Notes: generated by a model from the letters alone, not told the origin. DNA of 7,024 nt from Desulfobacterales bacterium (GCA_025454275.1 JALOOS010000093.1:1-7024), one strand, 5' to 3'. Shown: positions 1 to 6,881, counted from the first letter of the stretch. Made by a program: numbers and translations.

Positions 1-1481
1 ATGCCGTAGACCTCGGCGGCGGAGAGCTGAGTACGTCCGGCGGAGCGGGCGGCGGCGAGAATCTTGCGGGCCTTCTCCGGTTTGACGTCGCCGAAGAGCG
101 GAACGGTTCGCGGTTCGCGGCGGCGGATCGCCTGGTACTGGACCAGGGCCGCCATGGCGCGGGCCGCCTCACCGGGCAGCGGGAAGCAGGGGACCCCGCC
201 CTCGCGCAGGATCTTGACCACCTCGGCCCACTGCTGCCTGTCGGTCATGAGGTTGCAGACGATGGGCTTGCGGCGCTGCTGGCTGACGGCCACGATCTCG
301 CGCGCGATGCTCTCGTTGTCGACGAAGAAGGGGGTGACGAAGTTGACGAAGACGCAGTCGAAGTTCTCGTCCTCCATCATGGCGTCCAGGCAGGCGCGGT
401 AGTGCTGGGCTGTGCCGGTAGCGAGCACGTCCACGGGGTTGCCGACCGAAGCCTCCGGGTAGAGCCGCCCCTTGAGGAAATCGCGGCTCTTCTCGGACAG
501 AGGCGGCAGGGTGCAGCCTGCGCCGACGAGGAGGTCGGTGGCGATCACCGCCGGCCCCCCGGTGTTGGTGATGATCCCCACCCGATTGCCGGCAGGGATC
601 GGCTGGCTGCCGAAGGCCGCGGCCGCCTGGATCAGGTGGCCCTCGTCGCGGAAAGAGAGCACCCCGGCCTTTTTGAAAATGAGATCGGTGGCGATGTCCT
701 CCTTGGCGAGCCCGCCCGTGTGCGAGGCGGCGGCCTTGGCCCCTTCCCGTGTGCGCCCGGCCTTCATCGCCAGGATCGGCTTTTTGGCGGCAACCTCGGT
801 GGCGGTCTTCATGAAATTGGCCGGGTCGCGCAGCCCTTCGACGTAGGTGACGATGACCCGGGTGCCGTCATCCTCACCCAGGTAGCGCATGATCTCCGGG
901 ATCGTGACGTCGACGGCATTGCCGTTGGAGGCGTAGATGCGGGTTCCGACCCCCATCTGGGCAAAGGCCTGGTGGATGACTTCGGCCACCCCGCCGCTCA
1001 GGGCGAGGATGGAGATGAAACCCGGGTCGGGTTTGGTGAAGGTGAAGTTGCAGTAGGCGCGAATATCCGGGTCGGTGTTGATCACGCCCTGGCAGTTGGG
1101 GCCGAAGATGCGGATGCCGTGGCGCCGGGCCCGCTCCAAAAAATCCTTTTCGATCGCGGCGCCCTCGGCCCCGGTTTCGCCGAAACCGCCCGAGTTGATG
1201 ATGATGTGCTTGACCCCCTTCTTGCCGCAGTCGTCGACGGCCTGGGGCACGAACTTGGCGGGGATCACCATGTGGACCACGTCGACCTCTTCCGGGCAGT
1301 CAAGGATCGACTTGTAGGCCTTGATTCCCCGGATCTCATCCGCGGAGGGGTTGATCGGGTAGATGCGGCCCTTGAAGCCGAAGTCGATCAGGTTCTTGAT
1401 CACCCGGTTGCCGATGGAAAGCTCCTTGGACGATGCGCCGATGACGGCCACGGCTCTGGGCCGGAACAATGACTCCAACAT
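1..1481 (-). CDS. ADP-forming acyl-CoA synthetase (acetate-CoA ligase family), 3' end outside the window
   Basis: The family interconverts acyl-CoA + ADP + Pi and free acid + ATP + CoA, usually in the ATP-yielding direction in anaerobes. 493 codons are visible, open to nt 3. Residues 1-135 form a CoA-binding Rossmann domain, with VAVIGAS at 11-17, GFKGRIYPINP at 35-45 and FGPNCQG at 126-132. Residues about 150-300 are the succinyl-CoA-ligase-like domain, with ASNGNAVD at 184-191. AASHTGGLA at 251-259 carries His254, the expected phosphohistidine. A second ligase-like domain follows to about 460. The last residues (GRTQLSAAEVYG) resemble the linker into an ATP-grasp domain, so a fused alpha-beta protein of about 700 residues is likely but unseen. 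The usual SQSGA segment reads ALSGGV here. The start is ATG at 1481, with GGAGGG just upstream and a 56-nt gap from the dehydratase gene. The family call is strong; the substrate is unknown. Confidence 0.92.
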   Translation of the reverse strand, partial: MLESLFRPRAVAVIGASSKELSIGNRVIKNLIDFGFKGRIYPINPSADEIRGIKAYKSILDCPEEVDVVHMVIPAKFVPQAVDDCGKKGVKHIIINSGGFGETGAEGAAIEKDFLERARRHGIRIFGPNCQGVINTDPDIRAYCNFTFTKPDPGFISILALSGGVAEVIHQAFAQMGVGTRIYASNGNAVDVTIPEIMRYLGEDDGTRVIVTYVEGLRDPANFMKTATEVAAKKPILAMKAGRTREGAKAAASHTGGLAKEDIATDLIFKKAGVLSFRDEGHLIQAAAAFGSQPIPAGNRVGIITNTGGPAVIATDLLVGAGCTLPPLSEKSRDFLKGRLYPEASVGNPVDVLATGTAQHYRACLDAMMEDENFDCVFVNFVTPFFVDNESIAREIVAVSQQRRKPIVCNLMTDRQQWAEVVKILREGGVPCFPLPGEAARAMAALVQYQAIRRREPRTVPLFGDVKPEKARKILAAARSAGRTQLSAAEVYG

Positions 1482-1537
1482 GACTCCCTCCTTTTCCATT
1501 CTTCGCTTGATCCCGCATCCCTGCCGTCTCTCCCACC

Positions 1538-2785
1538 CTATCCCCGGCGCTCCTGGAGCTGTTCGATGAAGGCCTCGACGTTGGTCTTGGTCTGTTCATC
1601 GGAGATCATGCGCAGGTCGTTCAGATCCCCGTTGATGGTCAGGCTGGGGATTCCGGTCTGTTTCTCCAGCCGCTGGGGCATCCCGTAGCGGCAGTTGGAG
1701 TTGTTGGGGCAGGTCTTGGCGTCGTGGTAGATGATCCCGTCGACGCTGAAGAAGTTAAGCATGTTCCGGATGTAGGCCTCCTTGGCCTCGTCCGCGCGCA
1801 CGATGAAGAGCTCGGTGTAGGCCCGCGCCATGCTGGTGAAGGGGTCTTTCGGGTCCAGGGCCGAGAAGATCCAGCTGTTGCAGTAGGTGGAGGCGAGGAC
1901 GTTGGTGTTCAGGGAGGAGAAGAGCTGGGAGTGCGCGCTCAGCCGCCCCCAGACCGGCATCCCGTCCCAGTAGATGCGGAATTTTTCGTTCTCGACCGCC
2001 CCCTCGCCCTTGCGGATGCGCTCCTCCAGCTCGGCGAGAAGGATCTTGTAGACATCGACCGCTTTCTGAGTCCCGCGGCCGACCACGGCCGGACCCATCA
2101 GGGTTGTGCCGTCGAAGAAGGTGAGGGGGGCGGGGCGGGCCGCCGCCGTGTCGAGGATTTTCTTCCACAGCTCGGAGCACTCCCGCGAGAGGGCCACGGT
2201 CCGCCTCAGCTCTTCGATGTCGAATGGGCGCCCGGCGATTTTCTCGAGGGGCGGGATCAGGGCCTCCAGCTGCTTGGCGATGGAGACGATGTGCTTGTCG
2301 GTCACCTCGCCGACCCCGCGGTAGGTGTGGACGCCCAGGACGGGGGCATCGAATTTCTCCCCGTACCAGTTGAACCAGTCCTGCACGTCGCGGCACTGGT
2401 TGGTGTTGAACACCAGCACATCCGGTTTCGGGACGCTTTTGATGTTGAAAGCCTTCTCGAGCGGGGTCACGCCCTTCAGAAAAGCACCGATGTCGGCCGT
2501 CAGGTAGGAGCAGATGTCCGGGGAGTAGCCGATGGCGTTCGCCTCGGGAATGAACTCGGTGGCCATGCGGGTCGCGCCGAGCATGGCCGAGTGGGTCTCC
2601 GGGAAGTAGACTAGAAACCCGAACGCGCGCAGAATCTCGGCCGGGCCGACGCTTGTGCACCAGGCGATCTTGGGAGACCCCTTTTGGGCCGCGGCGTCGA
2701 GCTCGAGGTAGTAGTCGCGCATGAAGTTATTGAGGTCCGCCGCGGCGGCGATTTTCTTTCGGACGACTTTTTTCTCTTCAGCCAT
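1538..2785 (-). CDS. 2-hydroxyacyl-CoA dehydratase / benzoyl-CoA reductase family subunit (HgdA/BcrB type)
   Basis: This 415-residue protein belongs to the family whose members use an iron-sulfur cluster and one high-energy electron from an ATPase activator, either to dehydrate (R)-2-hydroxyacyl-CoA or to reduce an aromatic acyl-CoA. It lines up by eye with the HgdA/BcrB type rather than the HgdB/BcrC type. Shared features are FGFLVYFPETHSA (55-67), the IGYSPDICSYLTADIG stretch (85-100), GRPFD near 185, a GTQKAVDVYKILLAELEERI region near 238-257, and VDGIIYHDAKTC (348-359). Candidate cluster ligands are Cys43 (WCTSVGP), Cys92 (DICSY) and Cys359 (KTCPNN); extra cysteines are at 131, 203, 302 and 365. 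It is probably cytoplasmic, with no signal peptide or membrane segment. The ATG at 2785 follows a GGAGGAG site and overlaps the activator stop by 8 nt, which suggests translational coupling. These enzymes are normally heterodimeric, and no partner subunit lies in the window. Substrate is not determined. Confidence 0.9.
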   Translation of the reverse strand: MAEEKKVVRKKIAAAADLNNFMRDYYLELDAAAQKGSPKIAWCTSVGPAEILRAFGFLVYFPETHSAMLGATRMATEFIPEANAIGYSPDICSYLTADIGAFLKGVTPLEKAFNIKSVPKPDVLVFNTNQCRDVQDWFNWYGEKFDAPVLGVHTYRGVGEVTDKHIVSIAKQLEALIPPLEKIAGRPFDIEELRRTVALSRECSELWKKILDTAAARPAPLTFFDGTTLMGPAVVGRGTQKAVDVYKILLAELEERIRKGEGAVENEKFRIYWDGMPVWGRLSAHSQLFSSLNTNVLASTYCNSWIFSALDPKDPFTSMARAYTELFIVRADEAKEAYIRNMLNFFSVDGIIYHDAKTCPNNSNCRYGMPQRLEKQTGIPSLTINGDLNDLRMISDEQTKTNVEAFIEQLQERRG

Positions 2786-3602
2786 TAGGCTCCTCCATGG
2801 GGTTAAGGGTAACCGTTTCGCTCGCTGCGCTCATGGCATACAGGGCCGCCCCGATGGCCCCCGTCAGCTGGGGCTTTTCCGGGACCCGGATGGGGCGCCC
2901 GATGAGATCCTCCATCATCTGCACGATGATGGGGTTGTGGGCCACCACCCCCCCCGTCATGACCACCTCCGCGGTCATGGCGTCCATTTCGACCACCCGC
3001 CGGATGACGGAGAAGAACACCCCCTTGACGATGTCCTCGATCTTTTTGCCGTGGCGGATGTTCTCCAGCACCTCGGTGGCCGAAAAGACCGTGCAGAAGC
3101 TGCCCAGCTTGACCATGTCGGTCGAGCGGGCCGCCAGCGCGTTCATGCCCTCGAGCGGGATGGCGAGGCGCGCCGCCATCTCCTCCAAAAAGGCGCCGGT
3201 GCCCGCGGCGCACTTGCGGTTCATCTTGAAGCTCGTCCGGCGGCCGGCCGCGTCGAGCTTGATGACCTTGTTGTCCTGGCCGCCGATGTCGATGATGGTG
3301 ATGGCGGTCGGGAAATAGTGGTAGCACCCCGCGGCATGGCAGCCGATCTCGGTGCGGGTGTCGCGGGCATAGTCCACGTTCTTGCGGCCGTAGCCGGTCG
3401 AAACGGCGCCGGCGATCTGCTCTTCCGAGGCCCCGGCCATCGCGAGGGCCTGTTCGAGGCACTGCCGCGCTGTGACCGTGAAGTCGATCCCCGATGGGCG
3501 CACCTCCCAGCCGACCAGCCGCTTCGATGCGTCCAGGACGGCCACCTTGGTGCGCGAGGCGCCGACGTCCGTACCGACATAGACCGGGGCGGCAGGGGTC
3601 AC
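2778..3602 (-). CDS. ATP-dependent activator of 2-hydroxyacyl-CoA dehydratase / benzoyl-CoA reductase (BadF/BadG/BcrA/BcrD family ATPase)
   Basis: This 274-residue ASKHA-fold ATPase has the usual length for HgdC-type activators. The family forms a dimer holding one bridging [4Fe-4S] cluster and uses ATP hydrolysis to drive a ferredoxin electron into the dehydratase or reductase. Visible motifs are the first phosphate loop GTDVGASRTK (10-19), STGYGRKN (68-75), IDIGGQD (104-110), the second nucleotide-binding segment MTGGVV (215-220) and GAIGAAL near 248-254. The two cluster cysteines are Cys131 in NRKCAAGTGAF and Cys170 in FCTVF. They are 39 residues apart, the same spacing as Cys127/Cys166 that I recall for Acidaminococcus HgdC. 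The start is a GTG at 3602 with GAGGA upstream; the nearest upstream ATG is out of frame. Only one activator is present, so a homodimer (HgdC-like) is more likely than a BcrA/BcrD heterodimer, unless a second copy lies outside the window. Confidence 0.93.
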   Translation of the reverse strand: MTPAAPVYVGTDVGASRTKVAVLDASKRLVGWEVRPSGIDFTVTARQCLEQALAMAGASEEQIAGAVSTGYGRKNVDYARDTRTEIGCHAAGCYHYFPTAITIIDIGGQDNKVIKLDAAGRRTSFKMNRKCAAGTGAFLEEMAARLAIPLEGMNALAARSTDMVKLGSFCTVFSATEVLENIRHGKKIEDIVKGVFFSVIRRVVEMDAMTAEVVMTGGVVAHNPIIVQMMEDLIGRPIRVPEKPQLTGAIGAALYAMSAASETVTLNPMEEPNG

Positions 3603-3629
3603 GATCCCGTCCTCTTCACCATGGAACCC

Positions 3630-4592
3630 TCAGGGTTTCCGTTTCGATTCGATGCTCGACTCCAAGCCCTTCACCAGGGACAGGAGGGTCTTGTTGAAGG
3701 GGGTGTCCATTCCGACCCGCTGTCCGTACTCGACGAACTTCCCGTTGATGAAGTCGATCTCCGTGCGCCGGGAGGCCTCGATGTCCATGAGCATGGAGGG
3801 CTTGTGGTCGCCGGCCTTGCTCATGTACTCGATCGCGTGGGGGTAGAAGTCCCAGCCCAGGTTGATTTCGTTCGCGCGGGCGACCTGGATGCACTCCTTG
3901 ACCAGGGCGTTGACGATCTGGAAAACGATGGGGTCGTTCATCGCCCGGTTCATGGTGAGGCCCGTCACGGCACAGACGGGGTTCATGCAGGCGTTCAGCA
4001 CCCCCTTGCGCCAGACCATGGAGATGATCTCCCGGGTATCCTCGGTCGGCAGGCCGCAGCGGGTGAGGGCCTGGGCGATGGCGACCGTGGCCGGTTTGGC
4101 CGCCGGGTCGAGTTCCTGGAGGTAGTGCGGCGGATGGTGAAAGGGCAGGCGGACGCGGCCGGGCGCCGCCAGGCCGCAGCCGTAGTTGACCACGGCCCGC
4201 ATGACCCCGCCCCGGCCCAGCGTTTTCACGAGTTCGAGCTCGGTGTCGATCCCGTTCTGCCAGCTGATCACCGCCATCCCCTCACGGTAGAAGGTTTCCA
4301 GGGCCGATGCGATCAAGGGCAGGGCGTTGGCCTTGACCGTGATGAAGATCACCTCGGGGTCGTACTGGGCCAGTTCGTCGATCATCCGGCAGGTGCGGGT
4401 GACCTTTTGCGTGAAGTTCTCGGCGCCCTCAAGGGTGATCCCGGGGTCCAGGGCGGGGTCGAGCAGCGCCGGGACCACATCGCACAGCGTCACGTCGTAA
4501 CCGCCTTTGGCCAGAAACGCCGCCACGATGCAGCCCACCGGACCGGCCCCCACGACGGCAAACCGGGTCGGCGTGAATTCTCCTTGCTTCAT
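3630..4592 (-). CDS. ketopantoate reductase (ApbA/PanE) family NAD(P)-dependent oxidoreductase
   Basis: This 320-residue protein has the two-domain layout of ketopantoate reductases, which reduce a 2-oxo acid to a 2-hydroxy acid with NAD(P)H. The N-terminal Rossmann domain has GAGPVG at 15-20, the nucleotide-contact VKAN at 86-89 and WQNGID at 111-116. The C-terminal helical domain has WRKGVLNA (194-201), where Lys196 matches the catalytic lysine, then KPSML (264-268) and RRTEIDFING (275-284) with the conserved acidic residue Glu278. The ATG at 4592 follows AAGGAGG with an 8-nt spacer. It sits between a CoA ligase and the dehydratase activator, 27 nt from the latter, with no pantothenate gene nearby. 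I infer it reduces a different 2-oxo acid, possibly feeding the dehydratase. A true pantothenate role or another substrate cannot be excluded from sequence. Confidence 0.9.
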   Translation of the reverse strand: MKQGEFTPTRFAVVGAGPVGCIVAAFLAKGGYDVTLCDVVPALLDPALDPGITLEGAENFTQKVTRTCRMIDELAQYDPEVIFITVKANALPLIASALETFYREGMAVISWQNGIDTELELVKTLGRGGVMRAVVNYGCGLAAPGRVRLPFHHPPHYLQELDPAAKPATVAIAQALTRCGLPTEDTREIISMVWRKGVLNACMNPVCAVTGLTMNRAMNDPIVFQIVNALVKECIQVARANEINLGWDFYPHAIEYMSKAGDHKPSMLMDIEASRRTEIDFINGKFVEYGQRVGMDTPFNKTLLSLVKGLESSIESKRKP

Positions 4593-4651
4593 GGTGACAC
4601 CCTCCTTGGTTCCGTCCTTCGGCCGACCGAGACGGGGTCAGCGGAGAAACA

Positions 4652-4689
4652 CCGCGCGCGGCGGGGGCAATGCCCCCCGCCGCGCGCGG
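4652..4689 (-). terminator. perfect 16-bp GC hairpin downstream of the paaK-like gene, terminator-like without a good U tract
   Basis: Positions 4652-4667 are exactly complementary to 4674-4689, giving an all-G/C stem of 16 bp with the 6-nt loop CAATGC. It begins only a few bases after the paaK-like stop codon (TAG, complement of 4694-4696) and lies in the roughly 100-nt gap before the ketopantoate-reductase-like gene. On the minus strand the stem is followed by T, then G, then TTTCTCC, a poor U tract. It may be a partial (leaky) intrinsic terminator, an mRNA-stabilising or processing hairpin, or a target for other factors. The structure is certain; its function is inference. Confidence 0.6.
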
Positions 4690-4693
4690 CGAG

Positions 4694-6040
4694 CTAACGC
4701 AGCTGCTTGGGCCGTTCGTCCACCACGCGCAAGGCCTTGCCTTCGCTGCGGTTGATGAATTTGGCCTCCACGATCTCGACTTCGACCCCGATGCCCATGT
4801 TCCCCTTGATGTGGGCCATGACCTTGGCGGCCACCTCGAGGCGCTTCTCGGGGCCGGCGTCATAGATCTCCCGCTTGCCTTCGACCTGCACGATGAGCTG
4901 GTCCAGGTAGCCTTTTTTCCGGACCACCAGCCGGTACTGGGGCTCCACCTCGGGGATTTCGAGCAGCAGGGATTCGACCTGGGAGGGGAAAACATTGACC
5001 CCGCTGATGATCAGCATGTCGTCCGAGCGGCCGAAAATCTTGTCCATCTTGACGAAGGTGCGGCCGCAGCGGCACTTCTCCCGGCGCAGGCGGGTGATGT
5101 CCTTGGTGCGGTAGCGCAGCATCGGCATGGCCCGGCGCTGGATGGAGGTGAAGACCAGCTCCCCCTTCTCCCCCAGGGGCAGCGGCTCCAGGGTCTGGGG
5201 GTCGACGATCTCCGCCAGGAAGTGGTCCTCGTTCAGGTGGATCCCGTCCTGGGCCTCGCAGTCGAAGCCCACCCCGGGTCCCCCGATTTCGGTCAGGCCG
5301 TAGGCTTCATGGGCCTTGATCCCCATGCGCTCCTCGATCTCCTGGCGCATGGCGGTCGACCAGGGCTCGGCCCCGAAGACCCCGACCCGCAGGGGCAGCT
5401 TGCGGATGTCGACTTTCAGCTCCGCCGCGCGCTCGGCGATCGTCAAGGCGTAAGAGGGGGTGCAGAAGAGCGCCGTGGTCCCGAAATCTTTCAGCAGGGT
5501 GATCTGCCGTTCGGTCAACCCCGAGCTCGTGGGCACGACCACGCAGCCCAGGCGCGTGAGCCCCTGGTGAAACCCGAGGCCTCCGGTGAAGAGCCCGTGG
5601 CCGTAGGCGTTCTGGGCGATGTCGTCCGGCCGGACGCCTGCAGACCAGAGGTTGCGGGCCATGCACTCGGTCCACTGATCCAGGTCCTCGGCCGTGTAAG
5701 GGCCGGTGATCGGCTTGCCGGTCGTACCGGAAGAGGCGTGCACCCGCACCACCTCCGTAAGCGGCACGGCGCACAGGCCGAAGGGGTAGTTGTCCCGCAG
5801 GTCGTTTTTGACCGTAAACGGCAGTTTGGCGATATCCTCGAGGGTTTTGATATTCTTGGGCGCTATACCGGATTCGTCCAGCTTCCGGCGGTAAAAGGGG
5901 ACGCGCGCATAAGCCCACTCGACGGTCTCCTTCAGCTTGCGCAGCTGGAACTTCTCAAGCTCGGCGACCGGCATGGTTTCGAATTTTTCATCCCAATATT
6001 TCTGGCTGGAACGTTTCACTTCGCGCGCTTTGCTCGGCAT
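4694..6040 (-). CDS. paaK: phenylacetate-CoA ligase family protein (AMP-forming)
   Basis: This 448-residue adenylate-forming enzyme would activate an arylacetate or similar acid with ATP and CoA, giving acyl-CoA, AMP and PPi. It follows the PaaK layout from the start: a helical N-terminus with AYARVPFYRRKLDESGI (44-60), KLPFTVKNDLRDNYPFG (72-88), the ATP-binding SSGTTGKP (103-110), GLFTGGLGFH near 149-158, GAEPW (223-227), YGLTE (247-251), LRYRTKD (308-314), CRCGR (323-327), GRSDDM (337-342), VNVFPSQVE (348-356), and the C-terminal GKALRVVD with candidate catalytic Lys435. Its length fits PaaK (about 430-450). I chose the ATG at 6040: GGGGGAGGA lies 7 nt upstream and the PaaK-like sequence starts there. 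The frame stays open to an ATG at 6115, but those 25 residues look like translated spacer. It is 89 nt downstream of iorB, and paaK/iorAB pairing is common in anaerobes. The exact substrate is open. Confidence 0.92.
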   Translation of the reverse strand: MPSKAREVKRSSQKYWDEKFETMPVAELEKFQLRKLKETVEWAYARVPFYRRKLDESGIAPKNIKTLEDIAKLPFTVKNDLRDNYPFGLCAVPLTEVVRVHASSGTTGKPITGPYTAEDLDQWTECMARNLWSAGVRPDDIAQNAYGHGLFTGGLGFHQGLTRLGCVVVPTSSGLTERQITLLKDFGTTALFCTPSYALTIAERAAELKVDIRKLPLRVGVFGAEPWSTAMRQEIEERMGIKAHEAYGLTEIGGPGVGFDCEAQDGIHLNEDHFLAEIVDPQTLEPLPLGEKGELVFTSIQRRAMPMLRYRTKDITRLRREKCRCGRTFVKMDKIFGRSDDMLIISGVNVFPSQVESLLLEIPEVEPQYRLVVRKKGYLDQLIVQVEGKREIYDAGPEKRLEVAAKVMAHIKGNMGIGVEVEIVEAKFINRSEGKALRVVDERPKQLR

Positions 6041-6047
6041 AAATCGA

Positions 6048-6056
6048 TCCTCCCCC
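6048..6056 (-). promoter_or_regulatory. ribosome binding site that fixes the paaK-like start
   Basis: The minus strand reads GGGGGAGGA here, 7 nt before the ATG at 6040. This strong Shine-Dalgarno match supports that start over the in-frame ATG 75 nt upstream. Confidence 0.75.
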
Positions 6057-6129
6057 TTGATTCGGATCCGTCCCCGAAAGCGGGGCACGGGGCAACGGTT
6101 GCATTCACATTCCAACGGGCGAACCGGCG

Positions 6130-6723
6130 TCAGGCGTTTTGAGCGGCGGCAAACCCCAGATCGAACGCCTTCAGGTTGACATCCAGAAAACCGGCCTTGA
6201 CCTTGCGCTGCATAGCGGTCTTGACGATGTCGGCGGGCAGCGGCAGCACGCCGGTCTGGGTCAGGGCGCCCAAAAGCACCATGTTGACCGAGAGCACGTT
6301 GCCGGCCTCACGCGCCAGTGCGGTGGCGTTGAAGGCGATCAACCGGGCGGTCTTGGCCCGGATCAGCTCCTGGAGGAGCTTCAGATCCGGATAGGTTCCC
6401 TGGCCGATGTTGACGGTAAAAGGCATCAGCGGGGCGAGGTTGGTGATCACGACGCTCTCCCGGTTGCATTTGCCGAGCGCCCGCAGGGTTTCGGCCGGCT
6501 CGAAGCCCATCAGCACGTCGGCATCGCCGTCGGAGATGATCGTGCTGTAGGCATCGCCGAAGATCAGAGCCGATTCGACCACGCCGCCGCGCTGGGCCAT
6601 GCCGTGGATTTCGCTCATGCGCATCGGGATCCCGGAGAGCAGGGCGGCCTCCCCCAGGACGCTGGAGGCGAGCAGGTTGCCCTGCCCGCCGACGGCTACC
6701 ATCACAAGTCGTTTGGTTTCCAT
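6130..6723 (-). CDS. iorB: indolepyruvate ferredoxin oxidoreductase beta subunit
   Basis: This 197-residue protein is the gamma-domain (POR) subunit of a 2-oxoacid:ferredoxin oxidoreductase. With IorA it would oxidatively decarboxylate aryl-2-oxo acids such as indolepyruvate or phenylpyruvate to the arylacetyl-CoA and reduce ferredoxin in the cytoplasm. Near the N-terminus it has VAVGGQGN (9-16), then SEIHGMAQRGG (37-47), a hallmark of the IorB group, and a DVLMGFEPAE segment near 70-80. Its length matches IorB (about 190-200). The ATG at 6723 is preferred, because the 37 residues in frame upstream come from the repeat-rich spacer and are not IorB-like. The ribosome site is only a modest AAGG, 6 nt upstream. 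It lies directly downstream of the end of iorA and 89 nt before the paaK-like gene. Related 2-oxoacid substrates cannot be told apart from this subunit alone. Confidence 0.93.
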   Translation of the reverse strand: METKRLVMVAVGGQGNLLASSVLGEAALLSGIPMRMSEIHGMAQRGGVVESALIFGDAYSTIISDGDADVLMGFEPAETLRALGKCNRESVVITNLAPLMPFTVNIGQGTYPDLKLLQELIRAKTARLIAFNATALAREAGNVLSVNMVLLGALTQTGVLPLPADIVKTAMQRKVKAGFLDVNLKAFDLGFAAAQNA

Positions 6724-6729
6724 AAAATA

Positions 6730-6764
6730 CCTTGGTGTTTCGTGTTTGGTGTTTGGTGTTTGGT
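6730..6764 (-). repeat. five tandem 7-bp units, consensus ACCAAAC (minus strand)
   Basis: On the minus strand the units, read 6764 to 6730, are ACCAAAC, ACCAAAC, ACCAAAC, ACGAAAC and ACCAAGG. The first three are identical, the fourth has one change and the fifth has two. The AAGG of the fifth unit is also the likely ribosome binding site of iorB. Further copies occur upstream: ACCAAAC at 6803-6809 followed in phase by ACCATAC at 6796-6802. Confidence 0.85.
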
Positions 6765-6833
6765 AAATAGGTTGTTGGTTGAAGGGATGCTTCTTGTATG
6801 GTGTTTGGTGGTTTCCACTTCGCTGTTTTTCCA

Positions 6834-6839
6834 ATTATA
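6834..6839 (-). promoter_or_regulatory. possible -10 element inside the iorA-iorB spacer
   Basis: The minus strand reads TATAAT here, a perfect consensus -10 hexamer about 110 nt before the iorB start. The hexamer 17 nt upstream (GTCGGA) is a poor -35 match and there is no proper extended -10. In an AT-rich stretch such a match can arise by chance, so this is a weak candidate for an internal promoter. Confidence 0.2.
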
Positions 6840-6881
6840 GGCATTTCCCATCCGACTCCGACGCATCACTCCGACCTTAAT

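Noticed and set aside
402..1472. Open plus-strand frame of 356 codons opposite the acyl-CoA synthetase
   Set aside because: It mirrors a gene with a clear CoA-binding domain and a phosphohistidine motif. The composition is typical of an antisense shadow.
2721..4697. Open plus-strand frame of 658 codons across three minus-strand genes
   Set aside because: Its translation is rich in Arg, Gly, Asp, His and Val with no recognisable domain. It lies antisense to the dehydratase start, activator and KPR-like genes, which all have clear motifs. Long antisense frames are expected in GC-rich coding DNA with strong third-position GC.
6072..6085. Small hairpin in the iorB-paaK gap (5-bp stem, 4-nt loop)
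   Set aside because: CCCCG pairs with CGGGG around AAAG, but the stem is short, is not followed by a U tract, and such stems are common by chance at this GC content.
6041..6115. 25-codon N-terminal extension of the paaK-like frame
   Set aside because: The residues are not PaaK-like and are Cys/Arg-rich from spacer sequence. A strong ribosome site supports the ATG at 6040. The CXC seen there is not taken as a metal site.
4670..6142. Open plus-strand frame of 490 codons opposite the paaK-like gene
   Set aside because: Low-complexity antisense composition, no motif, and the minus strand encodes a full PaaK-like protein.
6724..6834. 37-codon N-terminal extension of iorB
   Set aside because: It translates the heptad-repeat spacer into a Gln/Asn/Pro/Thr-rich stretch with no family similarity; IorB proteins begin near the VGGQG motif.
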